Shown: positions 19,201 through 27,859, numbered from the stretch's first letter. The stretch is DNA of 64,000 bases from JBDIVL01 sp039794405 (GCA_039794405.1 JBDIVL010000010.1:1-64000), one strand, 5' to 3'. Made by a program: numbers and translations. The notes: generated from the letters alone by a model not told the origin.

Positions 19201-20239
19201 CACTACCCTGGGAGCTAAAACAGCAAATATTGACGTACTGAGCATTGACACAACATGGATTGCCGAATTTGCATCGGCAGGATGGTTAGAACCGCTCGGA
19301 AATTATATCAGCAGGAGAAATCGCAATGCTTTCATTCCTGTAACAAATAAAACTGATTTCTTTCAGGACAATATGTATGCAATTCCATGGAATGCTGATA
19401 TTGGACTTTTATACTACAGAAAAGATTTACTGAATAAATACAATCTTTCACCGCCGGATACATGGGAAGAGCTTATAGATACATGCACAAAAATTATGGC
19501 TTCCAAACCAATACACGGTTTCCTTTGGAAGGGAAAACACTATGATGAACTGGTTTGTAACTTTATTGAATTTATCGGAAGTAATAACGGAGAGATTATT
19601 GATGATAAAGGAAGGATAGTTGTCAATTCCTCACAAAACAGAGCAGCATTAGACCTTATGCACGGTTTAATATGGAAGTACCGTATATCACCACCCAATA
19701 CTGCCAGTGAACTTATAGAAAAATCATCAAGGAATCTCTTTCAGCAGGGCAGAAGTCTTTTTTTAAGAGATTGGACTTCTGTATGGAATCTGAATAGGAA
19801 AGACCCATCAATGAGGGGTAAAGTAGGGTTGTCTCAATTACCGAGATTCCCCGATGGCAGACCAACTCCGGTCTATGCAGGCTGGCACCTTACTATAAAC
19901 GCCCACTCGAAAAAAAAGGCAGAGGCATGGAAATTGGTTAACTTCTTAACTTCCCGTCGTACACAAAAGAAGTTGGCAATACACCTGTCGTGGGCGCCAA
20001 CAAGAAACGCATTGTACAGGGATACTGGATTACTTCAAAGATTACCTTTTCTTTCAGTAATAGAAGCATCTTTTTACAATATCCAGATACGTCCCAATTT
20101 CCCTTATTATCAACGAATTAGCAATGTCATACAAAAACAGATTAATAAAGTATTATCAAATCAGATAAACAACGAACAGGCATTACAAACGATTCAAACT
20201 GAATTAGAGCATATAAAAAATGAATTTACACAGAACTAG
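16271..20239 (+). CDS. Fusion: P-type cation ATPase + ABC solute-binding domain
   Basis: A single 1,322-residue frame without internal stop. Residues 1-895 are a complete P2-type ATPase (TGES, PEGLP, DKTGTLT at D326, TGDGVNDAP) closely similar to copy 1. About residues 904-923 form an extra membrane helix (ILLPFFYVFLAVWIAYSFF). About 930-1322 are a family-1 solute-binding domain similar to the protein at 14249. With a cytoplasmic ATPase C-terminus, the extra helix would put the binding domain outside. In M5 the acidic ligand kept in copy 1 is Ala (A696), and M6 again has N725 for D800, so ion choice differs or transport is lost. The AAAGGTGA ribosome site precedes ATG 16271. The end overlaps the permease gene by 20 bases. 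Confidence 0.93.
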   Translation: MDWYKLPIKEILQKLQTSEEGLTSEEARERLKQYGSNKLAEEEKISKIKIFLHQFTSPLIYILLVATVVTFLLKEYIDTTVIAVVVIINAIIGYIQEFKAEESVRALKKMVVPKARVLRNGKEKEIHSEELVPGDIVLLASGVKVPADLRLVKTLELRVEEAMLTGESIPAEKMAASIKEDNLTPGDQRNMAFMGTIIVSGRAKGIVVETGSGTILGNIAKEVRRIVATKAPLQKKIERFAKVIGLIALVASVLLFTVGLMVGESVKDMFMTAVAATVATIPEGLPIVVTVAMATGVARMARQNAIVRKLHAAETLGSTTVICSDKTGTLTKNEMTVKLIYDGEHTYEITGSGYEPAGEILRNGMHVEAKERKTLLHVLRIGLLCNESDIYEENNLYKVEGDPTEGALIISSMKADLNQEEEKKHYPQIAMVPFESERGYMATLHKHGGKKLLFVKGAPEKVLDMCTGSMSVDTFDKKKLLHIASDFAKEGLRVLAFAYKEVPHDAEDITHHNIESGGLILAGLQGMIDPPRPEVIKAIEGCKKAGIRVVMITGDHAVTAKAIAKKLNITGENADVLTGKELNEMDDPTLFEKVKTISVYARVSPEHKLRIVHQLKKHGEIVAVTGDGVNDAPALKEAHLGIAMGRMGTDVAKEASDMVLTDDNFATIFNAVKEGRILFDNIRKVVFFLIPTGIAAILSIIATIVLGIPMPYVPTQLLWLNIVTNGLQDIALAFEPGEKGVIDRPPRDPREGIMSRILIERTVLVSIVISAGVIFNFISALHEGVSVEKARTTALTTMVFFQFFQAWNSRSERLSIFQMNPISNPFLFYSMVAAIFAQFAVLYVPFLQLVFRTQPLTSNEWVHVGIASVTILVIIEIDKLIRRKRSELTATEPETRKIFKPTKILLPFFYVFLAVWIAYSFFRLKKENEVVFSIGAGTEEIKFIRSLLNNFENKNPIIKVKLNILPTPADQQYHYYHTTLGAKTANIDVLSIDTTWIAEFASAGWLEPLGNYISRRNRNAFIPVTNKTDFFQDNMYAIPWNADIGLLYYRKDLLNKYNLSPPDTWEELIDTCTKIMASKPIHGFLWKGKHYDELVCNFIEFIGSNNGEIIDDKGRIVVNSSQNRAALDLMHGLIWKYRISPPNTASELIEKSSRNLFQQGRSLFLRDWTSVWNLNRKDPSMRGKVGLSQLPRFPDGRPTPVYAGWHLTINAHSKKKAEAWKLVNFLTSRRTQKKLAIHLSWAPTRNALYRDTGLLQRLPFLSVIEASFYNIQIRPNFPYYQRISNVIQKQINKVLSNQINNEQALQTIQTELEHIKNEFTQN

Positions 20240-21080
20240 TATTCCTTATCTATTCTTACTACCTGGCATAGCGCTCGTATTAACTTTTAGTCTCTTTCCG
20301 TTTGTTAATACCATTTTGCTTTCTTTCAAGAATGCAAAACTGATTATCCCTGGAGAATCATTTACCGGTCCAAATAATTACCACGTAATTTTAACCGATT
20401 CCCGGTTCTGGTACTCAGTATTTCTCACCCTTCTTTACACATTTGTCTCAGTGCTCTTCGAGACTATCCTGGGCTTGTGCCTAGGACTCATGATGAACCG
20501 TTTAACACCGAGAAGCAGTTTTATAAGGATCCTCATCCTCATCCCGTGGACAATCCCTACCGTTGTAACTGCCAGGATATGGCAGTGGATGTTCGATTAT
20601 AATTTAGGGATCATAAATTATATCTTTGAAATCATAAAAATAGGCAGGATTAACTGGTTAGGAGAACCATCGCTGGCATTCCTTTCAATCGTTATTGCGG
20701 ATGTGTGGAAAACGGCCCCCTTCGTGGCCATTATTGTACTAGCAGGTCTTTCCGCCGTTCCACAGGATATCTACCAGGCATCGGTCGTTGATGGTGCTAA
20801 TAGCTGGCAGCGATTCCGTTTTATCATATTCCCTTTATTATTACCAATATTGGGAGTTGCTGTTCTGTTCAGGGCCATCGATGCCTTAAGAATATTTGAC
20901 CTGGTTTATGTACTCACCGGTGGAGGCCCTGGAGGGGCAACGGAAACCTTATCCATTTATGCTTATAAGTTATTCTTTTATAAGGGTGATTTTGGACAAG
21001 GAGCAGCAACATCAGTGATCGTTTTACTTCTCGTTGCCGGGTTTGGTTATTTTTATACAAAAAAATCTTTTCAAAAATAA
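20220..21080 (+). CDS. Sugar ABC transporter permease, MalF type
   Basis: A 286-residue permease with six helices and the EAA loop DGANSWQRFRFIIFPLLLPI (about 191-210); the block LTGGGPGGATETLSIYAYK is typical of MalF/UgpA permeases. It should pair with the MalG-type permease at 9444 and the ATPase at 10265. Its first codons lie inside the end of the fused ATPase/binding-protein gene (20-base overlap, different frame), implying coupled synthesis of pump-linked binding protein and permease. Confidence 0.92.
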   Translation: MNLHRTSIPYLFLLPGIALVLTFSLFPFVNTILLSFKNAKLIIPGESFTGPNNYHVILTDSRFWYSVFLTLLYTFVSVLFETILGLCLGLMMNRLTPRSSFIRILILIPWTIPTVVTARIWQWMFDYNLGIINYIFEIIKIGRINWLGEPSLAFLSIVIADVWKTAPFVAIIVLAGLSAVPQDIYQASVVDGANSWQRFRFIIFPLLLPILGVAVLFRAIDALRIFDLVYVLTGGGPGGATETLSIYAYKLFFYKGDFGQGAATSVIVLLLVAGFGYFYTKKSFQK

Positions 21081-21728
21081 ATACAGGAGAGACGCCCCGA
21101 TGTGGCGTCTCTTGCGATTGGATATCTCTCGCAATGCCCAAAGACCGTCTTCAACTTCCTCTCAGCCCGTTCCATGTTTTCTGAGATGGAACATCTCCTC
21201 TGTAAATGTCTTCCTCGCACCTGAACTTTCGAAGAGTATCCACATTTCTACAATACGGGTCTCCGATATACCACAGTTGAAACCTTTTCAGGAATTGCCG
21301 AGACGGGTCACCGACCCGTCTCTACCTGTTCCCATTCTCATATGTTTTTATCCATAAAAATGACAGAGGAGCTGAGATATCTTTTCCCTTATCCTGTGCA
21401 AGTCAGTTTAAACCCCGTTGCTTTTCATCTCATGCCTGACTTCTGATAAATTGTTGGCTCAATTTTGTAGGTTGAACAATCATTTTGAACTGAAATGGAC
21501 TATTTTATATTATACTCGAAGATTTATTTATGTGTGATATACTTATTGGTGGATACCAATAATTGGCGGTAGAGACGCACCGCGGCGAGTATCTCCATGG
21601 GAAAAAGTCGCCAAAGGCCTCATTTAACGCTTAGGAATTTCAAACTGCAGATGTAGCGGCAGGGAGTGCCTTGCTACTACACTGTTAAAAATTGCCGGAG
21701 GCATAATTTATAGATAACGATACAAGAT
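21081..21728. repeat. Non-coding stretch with several GAGACG-type palindromes
   Basis: No gene seen. Hairpins: AGAGACGCC / GGCGTCTCT at 21088-21112 just after the permease stop (no T-run, so a weak terminator at best) and GAGACGGGTC-acc-GACCCGTCTC at 21300-21322. A diverged GTAGAGACG...TATCTCC stretch lies near 21571. A partial copy of the TTCAATC-type repeat is at about 21459-21490 (GGCTCAATTTTGTAGGTTGAAC). These look like REP-type intergenic repeats. Confidence 0.5.
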
Positions 21729-22532
21729 ATGAAATACATTATTTTTACAGACCTCGATGGAACCCTTTTAGACCACCATACTTACTCGTTTGAGAAGGCT
21801 AAAGAAGCCTTGGTTTTCACCAAAGAAAATAAAATCCCTGTTATCATCTGCACCAGCAAAACCCAGGCTGAAATTGAGGTATATCGGGAGAAAATGAATA
21901 ATAACGATCCTTTTATTCCTGAAAATGGAGGGGCCGTTATCATACCGAAAAATTATTTTAAATCTCTCTTGGATAAAGAAAAAAACCGTTATATAATTGT
22001 CGAACTTGGAACTCCGTATTATATTATTACCAACGTCTTGAACGAACTAAAAAAAATAACCGGGGCAACGATAAGGGGGTTCTCGGACTTAACCCCGGAA
22101 GAGATTTCAACCTTAACAGGCATTGATACCGATTCGGCAAAACGGGCGAAAAAACGTTCGTATTCCGAACCAATAATTATAGAAGGAAGCTCAGAAGTGG
22201 TACGTGATATCAAAAAAAAGGTATCTTCATTGGGGCTAAATTTTATGGAAGGCGGGCGCTTCCACCATATCTTTGGTTCAGCTACTGATAAGGGAAAGGC
22301 AGTAAATATTCTTATACGTATATATAAAGAAGATACAAAGGAACCGATAACAACGATAGGAATCGGTGACAGCCTTATAGATCTTCCTATGTTAAAAGCA
22401 GTCGATATTCCGATTGTTGTTAAAAAATTTTCCGGAAACTATGATGGAAGAGTTCATATACCTGGTCTCGTTTACGCAGATGGTATAGGTCCGGAGGGAT
22501 GGAATAAAGCTATACTCGACATAGTGAGATAA
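21729..22532 (+). CDS. Glucosyl/mannosyl-3-phosphoglycerate phosphatase (HAD superfamily)
   Basis: 267 residues. HAD motif I is DLDGTLLD (D8, D10) and the late motif is GIGDSLIDLPML; the cap region matches the MpgP/Cof-type branch (PFIPENGGAVIIP). These enzymes remove phosphate from mannosyl- or glucosyl-3-phosphoglycerate, giving the osmolytes mannosylglycerate or glucosylglycerate. The gene lies 37 bases before a GT81-type glucosyl-3-phosphoglycerate synthase, which makes glucosylglycerate the more likely product. The pairing is inferred from context. Confidence 0.88.
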   Translation: MKYIIFTDLDGTLLDHHTYSFEKAKEALVFTKENKIPVIICTSKTQAEIEVYREKMNNNDPFIPENGGAVIIPKNYFKSLLDKEKNRYIIVELGTPYYIITNVLNELKKITGATIRGFSDLTPEEISTLTGIDTDSAKRAKKRSYSEPIIIEGSSEVVRDIKKKVSSLGLNFMEGGRFHHIFGSATDKGKAVNILIRIYKEDTKEPITTIGIGDSLIDLPMLKAVDIPIVVKKFSGNYDGRVHIPGLVYADGIGPEGWNKAILDIVR

Positions 22533-22569
22533 GTATCATGATTTTTATACCTTAACAAAGAGGTGAATT

Positions 22570-23790
22570 ATGGGAGACTTCTTTCAAAATGGGGAGATTA
22601 CAGTTCTTCACAGATTTAACACTACAACCCTGGAAAAAATCGAGTTAGACATTGAACAATACGCCCGATTAAGACCTGTAGCACTTATCTTGCCAACTAC
22701 ACCAGTTGAGATGAGGGGACAGGCACTTCCCAACATCATCAATCAATTAAGAGATGTCAAATATATTAACCAAATTATCGTCACGTTAGGCAGATTCAAT
22801 GAAAATGATTTTCGCGAGGCAAAAGAGTTTTTCTCTGTACTTCCTCAAGAAACAAAGCTCATTTGGAACGATGGTAAAAACATCCAAAATCTCTATAACC
22901 TCCTCATGGAAGAAAGAATATCTGCCGGCGCTGACGGAAAAGGACGCTCCGCATGGCTTGCCTATGGATACGTACTGGCCACAGAAAAATCTAAAGTCAT
23001 TGCCTTACACGATTGTGACATTGTAAATTATAACCGTGAGCTCTTAGCACGATTATGCTATCCTGTTATTAACCCAAACCTGGATTTTGAGTTTTGCAAG
23101 GGCTATTACCACCGTATAACCGACCGCATGCATGGACGAGTAACAAGGCTCTTTGTTACACCATTCATCAGGTCACTGAGGAAAACAGTCGGCTGCACTG
23201 ATTTTCTGGAATATCTGGACAGCTTCAGATACCCCCTATCAGGAGAATTTTCCATGGTAGCGGACCTTGCCCGGATTAACAGGATCCCGGGAGATTGGGG
23301 ACTCGAGGTGGGTGTTTTGGCCGAGATCTATAGAAATTGTTCGAAAAGGCGGATATGCCAAGTAGACTTAAGTGAAACCTATGAGCACAAACATCAACCC
23401 CTTTCTGACGAAGACCAGAGTACGGGGCTCATGAAAATGAGCATCGACATTGCCAAGTCGATTTATAAAAACCTGGCAAGCATGGGCATTATTTTCTCAA
23501 CTGAATATTTTAGAACACTGAAAGCAACCTACCAGAGAATAGCCCATGAATTCATTGAGAAATACAATCACGATTCAATAATCAACGGACTATTCTTCGA
23601 TCGCCATCAGGAAATGAAGGCCGTGGATGCCTTTACCAAGAGTATCGGCATTGCAGGAGAGCAGTTTCTGGAAGATCCTTCCGGCATCCCTTTTATACCT
23701 AACTGGAACAGGATTACATCTGCCATTCCCGGATTTTTTCAAAAATTAATCGAGGCAGTAGAAATTGATAACACCAGAATCATACACTAG
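22570..23790 (+). CDS. gpgS: Glucosyl-3-phosphoglycerate synthase (GT81 type)
   Basis: A 406-residue cytoplasmic glycosyltransferase. The N-terminus MGDFFQNGEITVLHRF is typical of the bacterial GpgS-like family. The sugar-nucleotide core includes LPTTPVEMRGQALPNII, a glycine-rich ADGKGRSAW loop and a DxD-type metal motif in ALHDCDIV (about 154-161); PLSGEFSM and GLEVGVLAEIY follow. It transfers glucose from an NDP-glucose to 3-phosphoglycerate. The AGAGGTG ribosome site precedes ATG 22570. With the phosphatase gene just upstream it forms a two-step glucosylglycerate pathway. Confidence 0.85.
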   Translation: MGDFFQNGEITVLHRFNTTTLEKIELDIEQYARLRPVALILPTTPVEMRGQALPNIINQLRDVKYINQIIVTLGRFNENDFREAKEFFSVLPQETKLIWNDGKNIQNLYNLLMEERISAGADGKGRSAWLAYGYVLATEKSKVIALHDCDIVNYNRELLARLCYPVINPNLDFEFCKGYYHRITDRMHGRVTRLFVTPFIRSLRKTVGCTDFLEYLDSFRYPLSGEFSMVADLARINRIPGDWGLEVGVLAEIYRNCSKRRICQVDLSETYEHKHQPLSDEDQSTGLMKMSIDIAKSIYKNLASMGIIFSTEYFRTLKATYQRIAHEFIEKYNHDSIINGLFFDRHQEMKAVDAFTKSIGIAGEQFLEDPSGIPFIPNWNRITSAIPGFFQKLIEAVEIDNTRIIH

Positions 23791-23903
23791 CAAAGTACTT
23801 AATATGCCGGTAGTTGTTATTGGCTATTGGTTATTAATATTTTATATGTGATTTATCTTCACAAATGAGTTAAGCTTTGAAATAATCTACATTATATAAG
23901 CAA

Positions 23904-23953
23904 TCAGCTATCAACGGTCAGCCTGTAGCTTCTGCCTAATTGCTGATAGCTGA
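23904..23953. repeat. Inverted repeat TCAGCTATCA / TGATAGCTGA
   Basis: Perfect 10-base arms (23904-23913 and 23944-23953) enclose 30 bases in the gap between two glycosyltransferase genes. It could form a hairpin; there is no T-run, so termination is doubtful. Confidence 0.45.
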
Positions 23954-24044
23954 CAGATCATGGTCTGTTTTATCGGTCTGAGGCCTTGCCTCATTGTTAA
24001 TTGTTTATTGTTACTCATATTTATTGTATCTTCGGTTAATTACT

Positions 24045-25301
24045 ATGGAAATCTTAACGAAAAAATACCCTTCTGCACTTCGTGAAAATGTGCATTTATG
24101 GATTAGAAAGGTAAAAGATGTTGATATCCTCGTCGGCATCCCCTGTTATAACTGTGAGGACACTATTTCCCACGTTGTATCAACATCCGCAGAAGGGCTG
24201 AAGAAGTACTATCCCGATAAAAAGGTGGCTGTTTTTGTATCCGATGGAGGATCGCTTGATGATACACGAGAGAAGGCATATTCCGCCTCAATCCCGGAAG
24301 GTGTGGAACGCAGGGTGACTATTTACCGGGGTATACCGGGGAAAGGAACCGCATTTCGTGCTATTTTTGAGGTAGCAAAACTGCTAAAAGCGGATGTGAC
24401 GGTTGTTGTGGATGCCGACTTGAGAAGTATTACTCCGGAATGGATCAAACTCCTGGCGAATCCCATTATGAGCAAACAGGCTGGCTTTGTAGCCCCTCTC
24501 TATCTCCGCCACAAGTACGATGGTACAATTACCAATCATATTGTTTATCCCATAACCCGTGCCCTTTATGGATATAAGGTACGTCAACCAATTGGAGGAG
24601 ATTTCGGAATTTGCGGTGACTTAGCTGCCTATTATATCAAAGAAGACGTGTGGGAAACAGATGTGGCACGGTTTGGAATAGATGTCTGGATGACCACAAC
24701 TGCCATTAATGAAGGGTTTAAGGTCGTACAAGCCCATTTGGGCACAAAAATTCACAATGCAAAAGACCCGGCCCTCGACCTCGGCCCAATGTTTCGTCAA
24801 GTAGTAAGCACCTTATTCTATCTTATGGGCAAGTATATAAATCAGTGGAAACAATCCAAAGAAAGCATAACGTTAGACACCATAGGAGTTCCTCACGAGG
24901 TATCCAAGATAGAACCTGTATCTGTCAACTTTACCAAGCTATTGGCCGAATTTTCCGAGGGTTTTGAACAATTTGACCCCCTTTATGAACAGGTCTTAGA
25001 TGCCGAGAATTTTAATCAGTTGTATGAGATCGTACGTACTTTTAAGAAAACAGGCGAAATACAATTCCCGGCGGATTTATGGGCAAGGATACTTTATGAC
25101 TTTGGCTTTACCTATTTGAAATGGCAGCGAAACAGAAGACGGCTTGTCGATATATTGACTCCATTGTACTTCGGACGTACCGCTGCTTATTGCCGGGAGG
25201 TTATAGAAAAGGATTCCACAGAGGCAGAAGAGGTTACCGAGATGCAGGCGCAGGAGTTTGAAAAACAAAAGGCTTATTTATTACAAAAATTTCAGAAATA
25301 A
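24045..25301 (+). CDS. MGS-like glycosyltransferase (GT2/GT78 fold)
   Basis: 418 residues from ATG 24045; no clear ribosome site, and an earlier in-frame start would add an odd hydrophobic leader. Layout resembles mannosylglycerate synthase: ILVGIPCYNCEDTI at the start, SDGGSLDDT, GKGTAFRAIF, a DxD-like VVVDADLRSITPEWI, then QPIGGDFGICGDL and FGIDVWMTTTAINEGF. Such enzymes join a sugar to glycerate directly, or add a second sugar to glucosylglycerate. It follows the GpgS/phosphatase pair. A role in glucosylglycerate or glucosylglucosylglycerate synthesis is inference. Confidence 0.75.
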   Translation: MEILTKKYPSALRENVHLWIRKVKDVDILVGIPCYNCEDTISHVVSTSAEGLKKYYPDKKVAVFVSDGGSLDDTREKAYSASIPEGVERRVTIYRGIPGKGTAFRAIFEVAKLLKADVTVVVDADLRSITPEWIKLLANPIMSKQAGFVAPLYLRHKYDGTITNHIVYPITRALYGYKVRQPIGGDFGICGDLAAYYIKEDVWETDVARFGIDVWMTTTAINEGFKVVQAHLGTKIHNAKDPALDLGPMFRQVVSTLFYLMGKYINQWKQSKESITLDTIGVPHEVSKIEPVSVNFTKLLAEFSEGFEQFDPLYEQVLDAENFNQLYEIVRTFKKTGEIQFPADLWARILYDFGFTYLKWQRNRRRLVDILTPLYFGRTAAYCREVIEKDSTEAEEVTEMQAQEFEKQKAYLLQKFQK

Positions 25302-25317
25302 TGTTTGCCCAATCATG

Positions 25318-25515
25318 CTATTTCGCAATAAAAGGACCAAAAAGACCGAATTCAAGTTAGCACAGAAACCTTTTGTTGGCGGGCAGAAAAGACTTATTGA
25401 TATTGCAGATACTAATGACTCTATCGAAGATACCTTAGCTTTGGATGTTCCCTTCCGATTTTATTCAGAAAACTCGGTATCAATCCATCCTATACCTCAT
25501 GCCCTCTCGCATTAG
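25318..25515 (+). CDS. Possible small hypothetical protein
   Basis: An open frame of about 65 codons from an ATG near 25318 to TAG at 25513-25515. Its composition is protein-like (FVGGQKRLIDIADTNDS) but there is no ribosome site and no family is recognised. It could be a decayed gene end. Otherwise the 330-base gap before the DUF2062 gene shows nothing. Confidence 0.25.
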   Translation, partial: LFRNKRTKKTEFKLAQKPFVGGQKRLIDIADTNDSIEDTLALDVPFRFYSENSVSIHPIPHALSH

Positions 25516-25631
25516 CTATTTCCGGTATTAGAACATTGGCTTCGTACTTTTCTCTTTGAACCTATCTTCTTAATCGACCTGCACAGCCAGGTCAAAGCAA
25601 TAAAGATGTATAACAACAATCCGAATTAGAT

Positions 25632-26249
25632 ATGAAGCTGAGAAGACTCTTAAATTTTGTAATAAAAAAGATTGCAGCAATAAACGTTAACAGCGTAGCA
25701 TTTTCCACACTGAGAGAAATTGTCTCTCTTTTCAATTGGAAAAGATTCTATGCGTATTTCTTACGTCTTGCGCCCCAACCGCATCACCTGCATGGTACCA
25801 TATTCCACAGGGTTATTGGGGAACGACTTTTCGACCCACGTATCTGGAAACCAACAAAGGAAAGCATAGCCGGTGGATTAGCAATTGGTTTGTTTATAGC
25901 GCTCACGCCCACGATAGGAATACAAATGTTTCTCTCTATTATGGCTGCCTATTTTTTACGTGTTAATATCCCGGCAGCAGTAGTCTCATGTACGATAACC
26001 AACCCATTAACGGCACCAATTATTTATCCTTTACAATACAAGTTAGGTATATGGTTAACCGGCATTCCCCGTGCAGATGAACTGGAAGAGTATTCTAGCA
26101 GGTTAAGACTCTTCATCCGATACGCAAAACCACTCTGGGTTGGTAGTCTCATTTCAGCAACCTTCTGTGCAATATTCATCTACTTAGGTGTTTTTATTAT
26201 ATGGGAACGGATTGCTGAATTACTAAAAAATAAATTTGATATTAGATAA
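25632..26249 (+). CDS. DUF2062 membrane protein
   Basis: 205 residues. The DUF2062 core is clear: IAGGLAIGLFIALTPTIGIQM, then VNIPAAVVSCTITNPLTAPIIY, with a final helix near residues 170-195. The family is often linked with glycosyltransferases and envelope genes, but its activity is unknown. It follows the osmolyte glycosyltransferases on the same strand at 330 bases, so a shared transcript is possible but not shown. Confidence 0.85.
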   Translation: MKLRRLLNFVIKKIAAINVNSVAFSTLREIVSLFNWKRFYAYFLRLAPQPHHLHGTIFHRVIGERLFDPRIWKPTKESIAGGLAIGLFIALTPTIGIQMFLSIMAAYFLRVNIPAAVVSCTITNPLTAPIIYPLQYKLGIWLTGIPRADELEEYSSRLRLFIRYAKPLWVGSLISATFCAIFIYLGVFIIWERIAELLKNKFDIR

Positions 26250-26396
26250 TGTTAAAAGTTAAGAAGAAAGATAGTAACCGCACAGGTTCAAGTTCACAGT
26301 TAGGAAGAGATAAAGATTGAAATGATTGAAGAAAAACCAGCAGTAAACGGTGAACCCGACAACCTGGGTAGTTACGAAAGATATCGATTTTTCAAC

Positions 26397-26855
26397 TCAT
26401 AACCCAAATTTATCAACAAGATGGACCACAACAGATATATCTTTTTCTCCAACCTGAAATTTAACTTCATCCCACTTCGGGTGTCGCCTTATTTTTTCAA
26501 CATCAAGCATTGAAAAGCCAATAGGTTCCTGAGGTATACCAAGAATTCCGCTCCGTTCTAATGTACCATTATTATTAAGATCATGATATGCAGAAAGGGA
26601 GTAATCCCCTGGTTTCATGTTTTTAATCCTGTATATCCGAAAATTTTCTGTTGATTCAATAAGCTGGGTATCTATATCTCCATATCCTTTGTCTTTCCTT
26701 TCATGACATTCCTTACTATCACAAATCGAAAAGCGCACGGGAGCCTCATTACGATGTTTAAATCTATCCACAGTAACAAGCACATCTCCGGCAAAAACTT
26801 GAAAAGGAATCACGGCAAATACAACACTCCATCCCAAAAAGATTATTTTTTCCAT
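26397..26855 (-). CDS. Exported DUF2141 family protein
   Basis: 152 residues with an N-terminal signal peptide (cleavage plausible after VFAGD). The body shows the DUF2141 pattern: an immunoglobulin-like strand set, YSLSAYHDLNNNGTLE (calcium-loop-like DxNxNG) and ILGIPQEPIGFS. It is probably periplasmic. The GGGAGG ribosome site supports ATG 26855. Function unknown. Confidence 0.85.
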   Translation of the reverse strand: MEKIIFLGWSVVFAVIPFQVFAGDVLVTVDRFKHRNEAPVRFSICDSKECHERKDKGYGDIDTQLIESTENFRIYRIKNMKPGDYSLSAYHDLNNNGTLERSGILGIPQEPIGFSMLDVEKIRRHPKWDEVKFQVGEKDISVVVHLVDKFGL

Positions 26856-26885
26856 CCTTGCCTCCCTAATATTTGTAATATTTAT

Positions 26886-27695
26886 TTACTTAAGAATTAA
26901 AGAGCGGTCCTTTGCGCAGGGAAAAGATTTCTTCCCAGGTAAATATTCATGTTTGCTTTTTGTTAAAGAAGAATGAAATATTCTGCTTTGTTTGCCACCC
27001 GTCGCTATAATAAAAACTACCGAGTATGCAACAATAATGGATGAGAAAATGTCTAAAAAAGGAGCTCCCACATGCAAATCATAAGAAGTAATTAACCAGT
27101 ACACATTTGTATCAAAAAGATTTCTCATAAGAAAAAATGTATACATCATAAGAGCAACAGGTTTACTTATAAATAAATACTTACAATAAACACTGACAAA
27201 AACAAAAGAGGAACACAACAGCATTATGCCATTTACAATATGCAGGACAAAAGATATCGCCGTATTATTCCCGAGAAAAATGACCTCTAATCCTATCGAT
27301 AAAGGATACTTCGATACCATATACAGACTGAAACCTGTAATAGTTAAAAAAAAGAGCCTTTTTGACCAGATAATACAATTCTTAAGGTGCCTGATAGTAT
27401 CGAGACGTTGACTGCGTTTCTCATACAAATAATCCATGATATGTGAGATAATATTTTCGCTTGCAGACCTATTGAGTAAATATGCAATAGCAAACGTTAC
27501 AACCGTCGCTGCATCCCCATACATATCCGGTATACTCGGAGCGTGGATATCATACCTATTATCAGAATCTCCAGATTGAAGGATATTAAAAAAAATAAGG
27601 GCATTAAAAACATTTCCAGAAATAAACCTTAAATTAATCCCTATGAACGTTAGTAATGAACCTATTTGTAATTTTCTTACTCCAGAATTGATCAT
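26886..27695 (-). CDS. Polytopic membrane protein, unknown function
   Basis: 269 residues from the ATG at 27695 (an upstream GTG at 27728 is possible; neither has a good ribosome site). Six or seven hydrophobic segments are visible, including ATVVTFAIAYLL, NGIMLLCSSFVFVSVYC and FSSIIVAYSVVFIIA. The C-terminal 35 residues are basic. No family motif is recognised. It lies upstream of the DUF2141 gene on the same strand (30 bases) and they may form a pair. Confidence 0.65.
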   Translation of the reverse strand: MINSGVRKLQIGSLLTFIGINLRFISGNVFNALIFFNILQSGDSDNRYDIHAPSIPDMYGDAATVVTFAIAYLLNRSASENIISHIMDYLYEKRSQRLDTIRHLKNCIIWSKRLFFLTITGFSLYMVSKYPLSIGLEVIFLGNNTAISFVLHIVNGIMLLCSSFVFVSVYCKYLFISKPVALMMYTFFLMRNLFDTNVYWLITSYDLHVGAPFLDIFSSIIVAYSVVFIIATGGKQSRIFHSSLTKSKHEYLPGKKSFPCAKDRSLILK

Positions 27696-27859
27696 GATAA
27701 TAACTAGTAAATTTGACAAATTGACCACGGATTAACACGGATAAACACCGATAAAATATTAGCCAGCAGGTCGGGTGAAGCGATAGCGCTCCCAACAAAT
27801 TCGTAGGATTAGGTCAAGTAGCAAAGGTATTTTCCTTAACCCTTGCTATTAGCCGGGGT

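Noticed and set aside
21088..21112. Rho-independent terminator after the MalF-type gene
   Set aside because: The hairpin is strong but is not followed by a T-run in either direction, so it is listed as a repeat.
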